From Eriocheir sinensis (lineage: Eukaryota > Arthropoda > Malacostraca > Decapoda > Varunidae): 64,000 nt of DNA. Under the pieces are notes generated by a model, which did not search any database, was not told the origin of the DNA, and saw only the letters and a program-made list of their open reading frames with translations. This document shows positions 1 to 15,355 of this stretch, one piece after another (the stretch's first letter is position 1; every line of letters starts with the position of its first letter). A program made the translations under genes and the position numbers. The stretch spans positions 11,959,209-12,023,208 of the forward strand of contig NC_066520.1 in NCBI RefSeq assembly GCF_024679095.1, written 5' to 3'.

Positions 1-85
1 CTATCCTTCATTGTTCTCATTTTCCTCCCAGTAATTCAAATCAGTCATTATTATTTCCAAATGCAATATCATTAGGGGTAGGAAT

Positions 86-87
<2 letters not shown>

Positions 88-182
<95 letters not shown>
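88..182. repeat. (TC)n array, about 95 bp
   Basis: Pure dinucleotide run read TC on the plus strand. Confidence 0.99.
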
Positions 183-184
<2 letters not shown>

Positions 185-737
185 AACACCAGGACAGGGA
201 CAGGAAGCCGCAGCGTCCTCCCCTCCCCTTCCCCCCTCCCCCCTCCTCAACACCACCCGTCAATCACCCAGCGTCCCCAACCTCACCCCCCTCCTCCTCC
301 TCCTCCTCCTCCTCCTCCTCCTCCTCTTCTCCCTTCCTCCTCATCACACCACATTAAAAAAGAGAAAAATGTGCTACACAGTTTCCCGGAATTGAGGACG
401 AGCGTGTGGTGGTGGTGGCGGTGGTGGTGGTGGTGATGGTGGTGGTGGTGGTGGGTGACGGGTGAAGTGGTGATGTTCAAGGCGATTTGGGTGTGGGTCT
501 GGATGGTGTGGCTGAGTGATTTTTAAGTTGACATGGGTGAGTGGATGATTGCGTGACTGGATGAATGGACAGGGTAAGCGCTGGATGACTTAAGTGGGTG
601 AGGACAAGGAGTGGTAGGCAAGTGGGTGGCTGGGTGGGTGAGTGGGTGAATGGGTGCGTGGCGGTGCATAAACAGAGTGGGCGGGGAGTGGGCGGTGATC
701 AGTGAGGTGGAATGATACCCAGGTGACTTAATTACCT
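183..737. repeat. CTC and GGT trinucleotides, then degenerate TGGG-rich sequence
   Basis: (CTC)n lies at about 289-327 and (GGT)n with interruptions at about 406-455. At 530-680 there are degenerate GTGGGTGA units. Nothing gene-like is seen. Confidence 0.85.

Positions 738-800
<63 letters not shown>
738..800. repeat. (AC)n array, about 62 bp
   Basis: Pure AC run. Confidence 0.99.
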
Positions 801-803
<3 letters not shown>

Positions 804-1595
804 CAACATAATCGACTCGGTATAGACGGCTGGATGAAGCGCGGATGGACGGACAGACAGGCGGACGGACAGACACAGGCAGAGAACGAACACGCTGACA
901 GATAAAAGCCGCTTGAGTGACGTTTCCGGCCGTCCGTGAATTCGTCTCCTGCCGTTGTGTCCTTAGCGAGTGTTCCGCCGCCGCCATTGAGCGAGGGCGG
1001 CGGCGGCGAGGACAGGGGGGGGGGGGAGGGGGGGGGCGGCGGCGGCGAGGACAGAGGGGACGGTGGCGGTGGAGGCGTTGCGAGACAGGAAGAAAAGGAA
1101 GCCCTCGTCAGCCCCGGCAGCTCACTCACTATTCATTATTCACGCCACTGACTCATCACAACATCCCGGTGACGACTATTACCCATGTGCTGCAGTGACC
1201 TTGTGGTGATGGTGACACTAATAACGTAAGCGATAAGATCAAGAGGATGGCGATTACGGCCACGATGAGGAAAATGTTCACGTTTTGTTTTCCTTAATAA
1301 AATCTAGCGCACCATTATGCTCCTCTCCCTTCCTCACTGGTATTAAGTTTTCATTTCCTCTCAGTCATCGCTTTGCCATTCTTTTGTCCTCCATCTCTCG
1401 TTTACTATTGCTAATATTACCTACTACTACTACTACCTATTCATTCACTCTCTCACATCTACTTTTGCTCCTATTTTTGTCATATTCATTCACCTTCTTT
1501 CACCTTCCTTCTACTTTTGTTACTATTCTTATCCTAATCATTCATCTTCATTCGCTCACATCTCGTCTATTATAAATGCTTTGTCCTATTCATCC
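801..1595. other. Unique sequence with a G/CGG-rich patch
   Basis: At 985-1080 there is a CpG- and G-rich patch (CGGCGG units and runs of G). The rest (1090-1595) is AT-rich to pyrimidine-rich unique sequence. I see no exon or RNA gene. Confidence 0.5.
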
Positions 1596-1785
1596 ATAAG
1601 AACATAAGAACATAATAAGTATGCAATAGGCCGGTAGTCCTATGCAAGGTAGCTCCTGTAAACCTAACCCCATCCAACCTCACTATCCATAAACTTATCC
1701 AACTTCTTCTTTAATGTATCTAGCGTATTGGCACTCCACATGACTGTCCTATCCATTCATCTTATTCTATACCTCAACTTCACTC
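1596..1785 (-). mobile_element. Third CR1-like LINE copy, 3' end only
   Basis: On the plus strand it starts with two AAGAACAT octamers, followed by GGCCGGTAGTCCTATGCAAG, which matches the 3' UTR of the large copy. It continues into the eroded C-terminal coding end (region matching NTIDTFKKRLDK read backwards). Similarity fades after about 1765. The coding frame is broken, so this is an older or shorter remnant. Confidence 0.75.
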
Positions 1786-2024
1786 CCATACCAACTCCTC
1801 CAAGTCCACGTATATTGGGACCAAAACACTAGACAGTAAACAAGTCTCGGGACACTCTGGCAAACGCACCTTTAAAAATGTTAGAAGAGAAAACCCACAA
1901 CACCTGAGGATCAGTGTCTCGGCTGCCAGGACCACGCCACCTTCCCTCCCCCGCACCCCCACACCCCGGGACACCCCATCTGCTGCGTCGGCAAGTCCAC
2001 CAAAAATTTCCACGAAGGCAGCAG
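1786..2024. other. Unique sequence
   Basis: No repeat structure and no recognisable coding content. Confidence 0.4.
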
Positions 2025-2400
2025 GTGTGGAGGAAGAGGAAGAGGAGGAGGAGGAGGCAAAGGAAGTTCAAGAAGAGGGCGAGGATGAGAAGAAGAAGAA
2101 ATAGAAGACGGAGGAGGAGAAGGATGAAGAGAGGGAGGTAAAGGAAACGTAAGAAGAGGACGAGGAGGAGGAGAAAAAGAAGAAATAAAAAGAGAAGAAT
2201 GAGGAGGAGAAGAGAGAAGGAGCAGGAAAAGGAAGAGCAAGAAGACGAGGACGTGGAAAAGTATAGAAGAAATGAAAGAAGGAGGAAGCAAAGGATGAGC
2301 ATGCAAGAGGAGGAAGGCGCGGAAAGTTGAAGAAATAGAAAAAGGAGGAGAAGGAGGAGGAGGCAAAGGATGACTAAAAAGAACAAGAGTAAGAGAAAGA
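2025..2400. repeat. Polypurine tract (GGA/GAA-rich)
   Basis: Nearly all purines on the plus strand, with irregular GAGGA and GAAGAA units. Open frames across it are compositional. Confidence 0.9.
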
Positions 2401-2656
2401 ATATGTGTTTGCGAAGGAACAGGAAGCAACACAGTCTACGGTTCACGGAAGGGCATATCAGCCGTCCTCACAAAGGAGATACCCAACCAAGGTGCCGGAG
2501 GGAGGTACTTCGTCACCTGACCAGCTGTGACGTCACCCTCACCTTCGCTTGTAGCACCAAAAGCGGATAAATCTCACCACCAGTAAAAGGAACGTGTGTA
2601 TCAAAGTCCTATCAAGCCATGACATTCACGAGGGGCTGGAGGCGTCTCTGTTGCAG

Positions 2657-2697
<41 letters not shown>

Positions 2698-3302
2698 TGG
2701 AGGAGGCCGCCGTCGGGGTGTTTGGCCGTCAACATTCAGCGCCGGGACGAGCAAGGCCGAGCCGCCGCCACCGTCGGGCTCACGCGGGCGACGGCTTGTT
2801 GTCACCTCGCAGCCCTCCCAGGAAGACGCGCTTCGACCAGTAAAGTGTACGATATAAAAACTCCGCCGGTAGAAAGAGGAGCATTACGGGCCTTAGGGAG
2901 GGGATGGTATGGGTTATAGGGGGAGAGAGGGGGAGGAATTCCTGATAGCTCTCCTCCACCCTCAACCCTCTGCGTCCACCTATAACAGCTTACCTCCAGT
3001 TCAGTCCTCCCTCCTCCCTCTTCACCTATAACTCCCACTCTCCCTCCCTCGCTTCGCCTCACCGCCCAAAAATGACGGAAAATAACGAGAACAGCTTACC
3101 GTAACTCACCTTCCCTCCCGCGCGCCCTCCCTCTCCCTCCCACTCATTCATTACACCCGCCCTCGCCCTCGCACATGATCCTATACCCGCGCCCCGCACC
3201 CAAACACCCACCCCGGCCAAGCAGACAGCCCATCTAACCCACCCACCCACCCCACACACTCTACATCCTTATTTCCTCCTTCCTACCTCGGCTCTAGCAT
3301 GA
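2401..3302. other. Unique sequence with a (CA)n array at 2657-2695
   Basis: 2700-2850 is CpG-rich. 2940-3290 is pyrimidine-rich (CTCCCTCC). No gene recognised. Confidence 0.5.
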
Positions 3303-3457
3303 CCTCAAACCTCCTCCTCCTCCTCCTCATCCTCATATTCCATCACCTCCTCCTCCTCCTCCTCCTCCTCCTCCTCCTCCTCCTCCTCCTCAAGTCTCGT
3401 TACGTATTGCACTCAACATCTTCCTTCTCTACACACACACACACACACACACACACT

Positions 3458-3494
<37 letters not shown>
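3303..3494. repeat. (CTC)n, (AC)n and (AG)n cluster
   Basis: (CTC)n lies at about 3308-3391 with a short interruption, (AC)n at 3431-3456 and (AG)n at 3459-3494. Confidence 0.97.
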
Positions 3495-3496
<2 letters not shown>

Positions 3497-3802
3497 GAGA
3501 TTACAGCAATTTCGGATTCGCATTCAATAAGAGTCGGTGAGTGTTCCGCCGAGGCTCCGCGACTCCTGGGGGAACGAACACACTCGCTCACTCACCTTTT
3601 TCTCTTTTTTCGTTCTCTTTTTTTCCACAATGGCCCGTAATGAGGTAATCGCCGAGGCCCCGCGTCCCGAAGCTTTGTGCGATAATTCATCAATTTTCCA
3701 CTTGCCGCGCGTCCCGGTGAGCCAGGTAAGAAGAGGAGGGGGGAGGGAGGGGAGGGTAAGGGAGGAGGAGAGAGGAGGAAGGAGGAGAAGGTTAAGAGGG
3801 AG

Positions 3803-3897
3803 GGGATGAGAAGGGGGCGGAAGAAGAGGATGGGGGAGGGAGGAGGGAGGGGACGAGAAGGGGACGGAAGAAGAGGATGGGGGAGGGAGGAGGGAGG
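3803..3897. repeat. 47-bp tandem duplication, G-rich
   Basis: AAGAAGAGGATGGGGGAGGG occurs at 3821 and 3868 within two near-identical units, inside the larger polypurine block. Confidence 0.85.
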
Positions 3898-5142
3898 AGA
3901 TGAGGATGACAGGAGGACGGAAAGAGAGGAGGAAATGGATGAATGAGGAGAGAGGAATAGGTAACAGGGAATGGATGAAGAAGAAGGGAAATGTTAAAGA
4001 AGGGAATGAGTGAAAGAGGAATGGCAAGGAGGAGGCAGGAGGTAACTGGGAGGGAATGAGAGGAGAAAGGAAGAAGAGGAGGGGTGATAAGAGGAGGGAA
4101 CAGGTAAACAGGAGGGGATACGAGGGGGGCGGTAGAAGAGTGGGGGAAAGAGGAAGGGGGAGGAGAAGGTGAAAGGAAGAGGATGAGTGGAGGACCCAAG
4201 AAAGAGGAGGTGGAGGTGGAGGGGTGATAGGGAAAGTAGAGGGAGGTCATGGGTGGGAGAAGGAAAGAAGATGTGACAATGTGAGGATGATGAAAGAAAA
4301 GGAGGAAGAGGAAAAGGAATAATACGACGGAAAAAAGAAAAGGTAGAAGGGAAACAGGAAGAAGAGGAAAAGGATGGATAAGGAAGGAAGAAGAGGGGAA
4401 GAGGAAGTTAAGAAAAAGATCGAAACAAAAGAATAAGGAGAAGCGAAGAAAAGTAAAGAAGGAAGGTCAATATAGGGAAAAAAAAGTAAATAAAAGATGA
4501 TTACAGAGGTAGTAGACATGGAACGGAGGATAGGGAAGAGAAAGAAGAAAAAAGAAGAAAAGGAAGAAGAGGAATATAAGTAAAGGTGAGGACGTAAGCA
4601 TTAGATTAGTGAAGAAAGAAATAACGTACATATGAACAGACAAAACGATAAAAAGTAGCCACAGTAGAAGAGAGGAGAGTGACAAAGGAGAGGCAAGGTG
4701 ACATAAGAGGAAAATAAAATAAAAATTGTATGCCTTTGATGGGGTGATGAGGGGTGAGAATCAAAGAATGGAGTGTGTGGAAGATGAAAAGGAAAGAGAA
4801 AAGGAAAAAGGTGAAAAAATAAAAAAAAATCAAGCGAATCAATAATAAAAAATAGAAAGCATAACGGGAACTATAGGAGCAAAGGAGGAGGAAAACGATG
4901 AAGATAGGACATAAGAGGAAAATGAAAACGATGACGACGAGAACCAGAGGAGAAGGAGGAGGTGTAGGAGGAAACAAGGACAAGGCTGCGTGGGAGAACA
5001 AGAGGATCACAGCTGAGGAAGGAGGAGGAAAAATGAATGGCACTGGACACACAAAAAACAAAACCCAAGAAAGAAAAATGGAGGAAAGAATGGGAAGAGG
5101 GATTAGAAACGAGGGGCCGAAGGAGAGGAAGAAGGCGGAAAA

Positions 5143-5320
5143 GGAGAAAGAGGGTAGGCTAAGAAATGAAGGAAAAGGAGAACGAGGATTAGGAGTAGAA
5201 GGAGGAAATGGAGGAGAAAGAGGGTAGGCTAAGAAATTAAGGAGGAAGAGGAAGAGGAGGAGGAGGAGGAGGAGGAGGAGGAGGACAAGGAGGAGAAAGA
5301 GGGTATGCTAAGAAATGTAG
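5143..5320. repeat. Three copies of a GGAGAAAGAGGGTAGGCTAA motif
   Basis: The motif, followed by GAAAT, is at 5143 and 5213, and with one change at 5292. It marks an eroded tandem repeat of about 70-80 bp inside the polypurine block. Confidence 0.85.
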
Positions 5321-5402
5321 GAGGAGGAGGAAGAGGAGTAGGAGAAGGAGGAGGAAATGGAGAAGAAAGAGGAATATAAATAAAAGGAATAGAAAGATCA
5401 GA

Positions 5403-5536
5403 TGAGAGAGAGAGAGAGAGAGTTGACGAGTGTTTGATTCTCGCCCATTTCTGTCTGTTGGGTCCCGTTAATAAGTGCTTCCATTTATCGGCCTACACGC
5501 ACGGCACATCTGTGTTGGACGAGTATTTATTGATTA

Positions 5537-5583
<47 letters not shown>

Positions 5584-5653
5584 GTTGTTAGGGTTGTTAG
5601 GCGTCACTTCAACGATAATAACGCGGGGAGGAAACTGTGTCAGCGGATTGATG

Positions 5654-5699
<46 letters not shown>

Positions 5700-5700
5700 C
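5403..5700. repeat. (GA)n, (TC)n and (CA)n arrays with short unique links
   Basis: Short (GA)n lies at 5403-5421, (TC)n at 5539-5582 and (CA)n at 5653-5698. Confidence 0.97.
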
Positions 5701-5953
5701 CCTCTTTACCCCCACCACACACAACCCACCCCCCCTCCCCCCACACACACAACTATTTGTATACTCCTCTATTCCTGACATCATTAAAGGAACTGAACCC
5801 AAATATATTCCTAAAAGCAAGAACATTGTCTATATTTTAAGTAAGGACTGTACCCGCTAAGACCCCAGGACAGTATACAAGGTAGTTCAAACCCATGGAA
5901 ACACCTCAGGGGCCAACCACCAGGGGGACACTCACACCTGGCAACCCCCGGAG

Positions 5954-6008
<55 letters not shown>

Positions 6009-6470
6009 ACTCCCTGCCCCACCGTTTATTTAAAGCTGACCATATATTTTACCAGTGCCAGTCACCGCTAATCCGCAAAGTGTCCATCTGCCTCCTCCTC
6101 TTCCTCTTCCTCCCCCTCATTCGCCTCCTCTTTCTCTTCCTCCTCATCATTCTCCTATTCCTCTTCCTCTTCCTCCCCCTCATTCTGCTCCTCCTCTTCC
6201 TCTTCCTCCCCCTCATTCTCCTACTCCTCATCATCTTCCCCCCTCATTTTCCTACTCCTCTTCCTCTTCCTCCCCCTCATTCTCCTCCCCCTCTTCCTCT
6301 TCCTCCCCCTCATTCTCCTACTCCTGTTCTTCCTCTTCATTCGTCTGTTGCTCTTCCTCTTTCTCTCTCACACGCGGAAAGAGGCAAGGTTAGAGAGTGG
6401 GAGAAAGAACAGAAAGGGCAAACTTGTGACGCCAGAAACTTACACATGAGAATAAAGTAATCAACCAACA
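5701..6470. repeat. (CA)n at 5956-6006 and pyrimidine tract at 6090-6370
   Basis: 5750-5955 is unique. 6090-6370 is built of CTCCTC, TTCCTC and CCCTCATTC units repeated every 30-40 bp. Confidence 0.85.
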
Positions 6471-6960
6471 CTACTACCACCACAACCACCACCACCACCA
6501 CCACCACCACAACAACGACAACAACAAGAATATCAGAGCAAATAACAACTAAAACAAGAACAAAAACAACAATGACGATTACAGCACTAACAAAACAAGG
6601 ACAAGAACAACAAAAACATCAACCACAATAAAGAGAAACGCACTTACTACTGCAAGAACAATCAATGACGCTGACGGAAAAAGAAGAACATGAAATAATA
6701 AGAATAAGAATAAAATAATAATAATAATGACAACAACAACAACAACAAGTAGGCGGCTCCTGTCCTCCCCTCCTCAAAGTTTTCTCGCTCGTAATCAGAA
6801 AATCCAGGAAGGTAAAGTTTCTACGTAAGACCACCTCCACCATCACCACCACCACCACCACCACCACCACTACCACTACCACCACCACCACCACGAGCAT
6901 TTTCTTCATTTCTTCCTTTTCTTCCATCCTTACGTCCAACCATCCAGCATTCCTTTCTTC
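6471..6960. repeat. CCA, AAC and AAT trinucleotide-rich region
   Basis: (CCA)n lies at about 6475-6512 and 6838-6895. Degenerate AAC/AAT sequence lies between 6515 and 6750. No gene recognised. Confidence 0.8.
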
Positions 6961-8603
<1,643 letters not shown>

Positions 8604-8990
8604 GAGTTCGAAGCGCTTAAAGATGCAGAATGTCAGAGATTAAATGACAATAAAAAAGGTATCGAGACACTATGAACACGAGAAAAAAGTTAGATGCAGA
8701 ATGTCAGAGATTAAATGACAATAAAAAAGGTATCGAGACACTATGAACACGAGAAAAAAGTTGAAAATTGAGTGCCGGCTAAATACAAGGAAATGAAGGG
8801 TGTTAAATGGAAGAGTAACTTATGAAAAACAGTGAGAGTTCGAAGTGACTAAAGGTGCAAAACGTTAGATATAAAAGACCCATAAAAAAAAATCTATCGA
8901 CATTATGAAAAGATAAAATAAAGGTAAAGTATGAATGACATCTAGAAACAAGGAAACAAAAGAATGAAAATAAAAAAGTGTAAATTATGA
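8604..8990. repeat. Older, diverged tandem duplication around the 71-bp repeat
   Basis: GAGTTCGAAGCGCTTAAAG at 8604 reappears as GAGTTCGAAGTGACTAAAGG at 8836. The following 150 bp align with many substitutions, including a matching end near 8980 (ACTTATGAAAAACAGTG versus AATTATGAATAAAACACTG). Subtracting the recent 71-bp gain gives an ancestral period of about 161 bp. Confidence 0.8.
8621..8762. repeat. Perfect 71-bp tandem duplication
   Basis: Two copies, 8621-8691 and 8692-8762, both starting AGATGCAGAATGTCAG and ending AGAAAAAAGTT. I see no difference between them, so the event is recent or the assembly has duplicated the segment. Confidence 0.95.
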
Positions 8991-9447
8991 ATAAAACACT
9001 GACTCATCCACACGATTTCCAGGTCCTCAATCGCTGCATGGGAGATGAAACGCTGCAGAATAAAACAGAGCAGCGTTGCACACCTACAGACGGAGGCAGG
9101 ACGAGAGGTATTGATTTAATCTGGCTGGCACCCGGCAGGACACAGGTGCGCCGAGGACAGGTGACGAGGCGGGGGCGGCCGAAGGGGAAGGGGGAAGAGG
9201 GAGGGTGGTGACGGGGACGTTACATACCCAAGCAAAGACTGACGGCGCGGGAAAGGCAATTATGAGTTAATGAAAATGTGGAAGTTATGATAAATATGAA
9301 CGCTATGAGGATGAAAAATGAGTGGATGTATCTCTGAGTTTACTGTTACTATTATTATTACCATTATTATTATCATTATCATCTTTATCTTCATTTTTAC
9401 GATCATTATAAGTATATGTATCATTACTACTACTACTCTTAATACTG

Positions 9448-9481
<34 letters not shown>

Positions 9482-9735
9482 CACTACTACAACTACTACT
9501 CTATAATTTGTCGGTTTGATTAAAAAGAAGACCAGGCAGCGCGAGGAGGCGGCCCCGGCCCTGCAGTTAAGGCGGTCGCGGCGGCGTGTCCGCGGGAACC
9601 TCACAAAGCATTATTTCTTCCACTCGGGGAGGCGAAGGGTGCACACGGTAATGGCGCGCCTTTGTCACAGCCACGGTAATGGTCCGGCCGAGCGGCGGCA
9701 GGAATTACGGTGAAAATCTCTGCCGACCAACCGAC

Positions 9736-9738
<3 letters not shown>
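8991..9738. other. Unique sequence with ATT/ACT trinucleotides at 9350-9505
   Basis: 9340-9420 is ATT/ATC-rich and 9425-9502 is (ACT)n. 9110-9200 and 9530-9720 are GC-richer and unique. No gene recognised. Confidence 0.55.

Positions 9739-9787
<49 letters not shown>
9739..9787. repeat. (AG)n array, about 49 bp
   Basis: Pure run, purine strand on plus. Confidence 0.99.
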
Positions 9788-9790
<3 letters not shown>

Positions 9791-10231
9791 AATACAGAGC
9801 TTTCAGCGAGAACAAACTATACAGGGAGACTTTGCACGAGGCGGACACCGAAATAAAACACCGCGGACGTATCATTACCGACCCTCGAACCAAGACTCGA
9901 CAAAAAAATAAACAAATAAAAAAACAAAAACGAAACTTCTTTCCCGAATAGCACCGCCACACGTTAACCCTATGGACGAAGATTACGCAAAAAAAAGTCG
10001 AGATGAAACAAAGAGCGCAAAAAGATTATTCAAGGGGACCACGAGCGTTCTTAAAAACTTTCCCAACACACAGGTTACGACGGGGAGAGATAGAGCCAGT
10101 GGGGGCCGGGGGGGGGGGGAGGTTACCGAGGTAGGGGGGGGGGGGTTGACTGAGGCCATGTCGCAAGTGCCCGTGGCGAAACCCTGGGCATGGAAACTAT
10201 AACCAAGAGATAAGGTCGTGAGGAATTAATA
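9788..10231. other. Unique sequence with two G homopolymer runs
   Basis: G runs of about ten at 10109-10118 and 10137-10146. No gene recognised. Confidence 0.5.
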
Positions 10232-10232
10232 T

Positions 10233-10325
<93 letters not shown>

Positions 10326-10575
10326 TACACACAGAAAAACAGACAGACAGTAAGACAGGCAGACAAACAGACATACAGACAGACAGACAGACAGACAGAG
10401 AGAGAGACAAGCAGACAGACAGACAGACCGGCACACAGACAAACAGGCACACAAACAAACAGGCACACAGGGTCAGTCAGGCACACAGATAGACACAGGC
10501 AGACAGGCACACAGATAGACAGGCATATCCACACAGACAGACGCATAGAAACACAAACAGACAGACTAAGAAACT
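10232..10575. repeat. (GT)n, (GA)n and ACAG/CAGA tetramer compound array
   Basis: (GT)n lies at 10232-10272, (GA)n at 10272-10321, then about 250 bp of degenerate ACAGACAG and AGGCACAC units. Confidence 0.96.
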
Positions 10576-11033
10576 AACATAAAAACATACTAAAGGAAAG
10601 AGAATAGGAAGAAAAAGTGTGCAAATCACCTTCCTGCATGATGTATTAACTGACTAATGCGTGTGTTTAGGCTTTTTTCCCTCCCTCTCAGCGTCCACAT
10701 AATTACCGCCGCCGCCAACACCTGCCCTCATCACGCCATGTCCAGACTCACCTGTGACCCGCCTGCCGTGCCCACCTACACCCTGCCTCTGCCCATGCCC
10801 GAGTCCCTAACCCATGCTCTTGTGCCTGGCTGCCCCTCTTGCTCATACGGGCCTCAGTTTATACCCATGCACATGCTGTCTCGTATTTTGCTTCTATTAG
10901 TTTATGTTCCTATGGCCCATTCTTGTCATTATTCTCATGGTCTCTTACTCTTACTTCCCTTTCTTTCAAAATCTCTCGGCCTAAGACCTCATTGTTCTTC
11001 AAAAGTATACATGTTATCATTTGCCCTCTTATC
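10576..11033. other. Unique pyrimidine-leaning sequence
   Basis: A 142-codon open frame (10657-11085) crosses it and runs into the tandem duplication. Its composition gives no sign of a protein. Confidence 0.4.
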
Positions 11034-11081
11034 AGCCCATGTCCCTTTTCCGCATGTTGCCGAAGTTTATCTATTATGTAC

Positions 11082-11593
11082 ATAAGAACATAAGAACATA
11101 AGAACATAAGAACGCAGGAGTCTACAAGAGGCCGGTAGACCTGTACGAGGCAGCTCCTTTGACCCTAAGCTCCCGTGTATCTAACCCCACCTAATATCGC
11201 TGTCCATGAATTTATCTAGTCTATTTTTGAATGTGACAATTGTATTGGCACTCACCACATGACTGCTAAGCCTATTCCACTCATCCACCACCCTGTTAGT
11301 AAACCAATTTTTGCCTATGTCCCTGTTGAATCTGAATTTATCCAGTTTAAATCCGTTACTTCGTGTCCTACCCGGTTCTCTTACCAACAAAACCTTATGA
11401 ATGTCTCCCTTATTAAAGCCCTTCATCCATTTATAAACCTCGATCATGTCTCCACGCACCCTTCGCCTTTCTAGAGAATGCAAGTTTAACTGTTTGAGTC
11501 TTTCCTCGTATGGCAAGTTTCTCAACCCCTGAATCATCTTAGTCATTCTCCTCTGCACCGATTCTAACATTTTGATATCCATTCTATAGTAAG
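11082..11593 (-). mobile_element. Second CR1-like LINE copy, heavily 5'-truncated
   Basis: About 510 bp holding the last part of ORF2, the 3' UTR and four octamer tail units (near 11082-11113). The same four bases, GTAC, sit at both ends (11078-11081 and 11594-11597), a probable short target-site duplication. The element interrupts one unit of a tandem duplication whose other unit is uninterrupted, so its boundaries are unusually well defined. The truncation falls at the codons matching the PYYRM stretch (about residue 735) of the large copy at 38-41 kb. Confidence 0.9.
11181..11582 (-). pseudogene. LINE ORF2 C-terminal fragment (133 codons)
   Basis: Open to its stop at 11181. It aligns end to end, without gaps, with residues 739-871 of the large LINE copy; I count about 24 differences in 133 residues, many conservative. 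It includes ESVQRRMTKMIQG, LHSLERRRVRG and DIGKNWFTNRVVDEWNRL. No catalytic domain is present, so it is a dead remnant. The open frame and conservative changes suggest it came from a different live subfamily rather than decaying in place. Confidence 0.85.
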
Positions 11594-11870
11594 GTACGTG
11601 TTAATTGCTCTATTGTTTCCTTTCCCCTACGATCTACACATTTCACCTTTATCGTTCCTTTAGCAGCACCTTCTCTCTCTTTATATCATCTTCTGTTCTT
11701 ATTAGCCCATGTCCATTTTATGCATGTTGCCGAAGTTTATCTGCTATGTACGTGTTAATTGCTTTGTTGTTTCCTTTCCCCTACGATCTACATGTTTCAC
11801 CCTTATCGTTCCTTTAGCAGCACCTTCTCTCTTTATATCATCTCTTCTTATCAGCCCATGTCCCCTTGCT

Positions 11871-12265
11871 GTATGTTTCAGTGGCTCATCGTATTATCAT
11901 GTCCTCGACCTCTCTCACTCCCCTCAGTGGAAAAGCTAGGTCCTTGCTTCATCCGCATCATTGTTCTGCCCTCTCATCCGTCCTTTCATCAAGCCGTGCA
12001 TAGCCTTCCCTAAACAAGCTCTTTTCCCTTTTACCTCGCAGCCTTTCCCTCCTCCCCTACACGTAACCTTCAGGCCGTCATAACCCTCCACAAACCCATG
12101 GCCTTTCACCGATAAATCACCCATGCACACACGCCAACGCTGCCCACACCCGCGTTTTTACATTCCCATGCTCTGCTATACACGCTTAATGCCATTTTGG
12201 TTATACTGTTAAAAAGGTTTGCTGTGTATTTGAGTTGTGTCGACAAGGACATTACAGATACATCG

Positions 12266-12268
<3 letters not shown>
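11871..12268. other. Unique sequence
   Basis: No repeats or coding content recognised. Confidence 0.4.

Positions 12269-12320
<52 letters not shown>
12269..12320. repeat. (TC)n array, about 52 bp
   Basis: Pure run. Confidence 0.99.
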
Positions 12321-12322
<2 letters not shown>

Positions 12323-12549
12323 CGGTATATACGTACACATGTGTGCTGCACCTGACCACTACGCAAAACAAATTGGCCGTCGCTGCGCCCCGCGATGAGC
12401 CGTCCCCCGCGGGCCGAGGTTTGTATGCAAAGACGGTCAGCGCGGCGGCGGGCGGCGGCACCAGGCAGAGGAGACGGGGTAGGGGGTGGGGGGTGGAGAC
12501 AGCATCGGCCGGGAGGATCAGGATTGATAATGACATAAGATAGAGGCTG

Positions 12550-12720
12550 CAAAACCAACATGGCGCTCGTCGGCAATCCTCTAAATTGCCGACTCGAGGA
12601 TCACCTAATTGGCGGGTTGGTTCCTTGCCCGCCCGGCCCGGAGGAAGCCCTAATAGCGGGTTGCGATGCTCACTTGATTGCCGGGGAGGTGCATCATGGG
12701 TAATATTACGCCGTGTGTAG
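12550..12720 (+). promoter_or_regulatory. CpG-rich patch with a YY1-like site (weak candidate)
   Basis: CAACATGGCGCTCG at 12556-12569 resembles a YY1 core. Its ATG opens a 49-codon frame ending near 12708 with no recognisable protein. The surrounding 12350-12900 is GC-richer than average. This could be chance. Confidence 0.15.
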
Positions 12721-14330
<1,610 letters not shown>

Positions 14331-14382
14331 TGGTGGTGGTGGTGGTGGCGGTGGTATTGGTGGTGGTGGTGGTGGTGGTGGG
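14331..14382. repeat. (GGT)n array
   Basis: GGT triplets with two interruptions. Confidence 0.95.

Positions 14383-15355
<973 letters not shown>

Larger units (their letters stand above)
3725..5395. repeat. Polypurine block of about 1.67 kb
   Basis: The plus strand is overwhelmingly A and G with few pyrimidines. It contains the 47-bp duplication (3803-3897), the three-copy motif (5143-5320) and a (GGA)n run (5240-5290). Long minus-strand frames such as 3524-4027 and 4606-5061 are composition artefacts. Confidence 0.92.
11034..11870. repeat. Tandem duplication of about 150 bp, first unit split by a LINE
   Basis: The unit starts AGCCCATGTCC and contains GCCGAAGTTTATCT, CTACGATCTACA and CCTTTAGCAGCACCTTCTC. 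Starts are at 11034, 11703 and a partial third at 11852. Unit 2 is 149 bp. Unit 1 is 153 bp once the LINE and one GTAC copy (11082-11597) are removed. The units differ by scattered substitutions, so the duplication predates the LINE insertion or is of similar age. Confidence 0.9.

Noticed and set aside
9885..9905. Minus-strand GGTTCGAGGGTC
   Set aside because: No A box or foldable cloverleaf in the A/T-rich sequence upstream.
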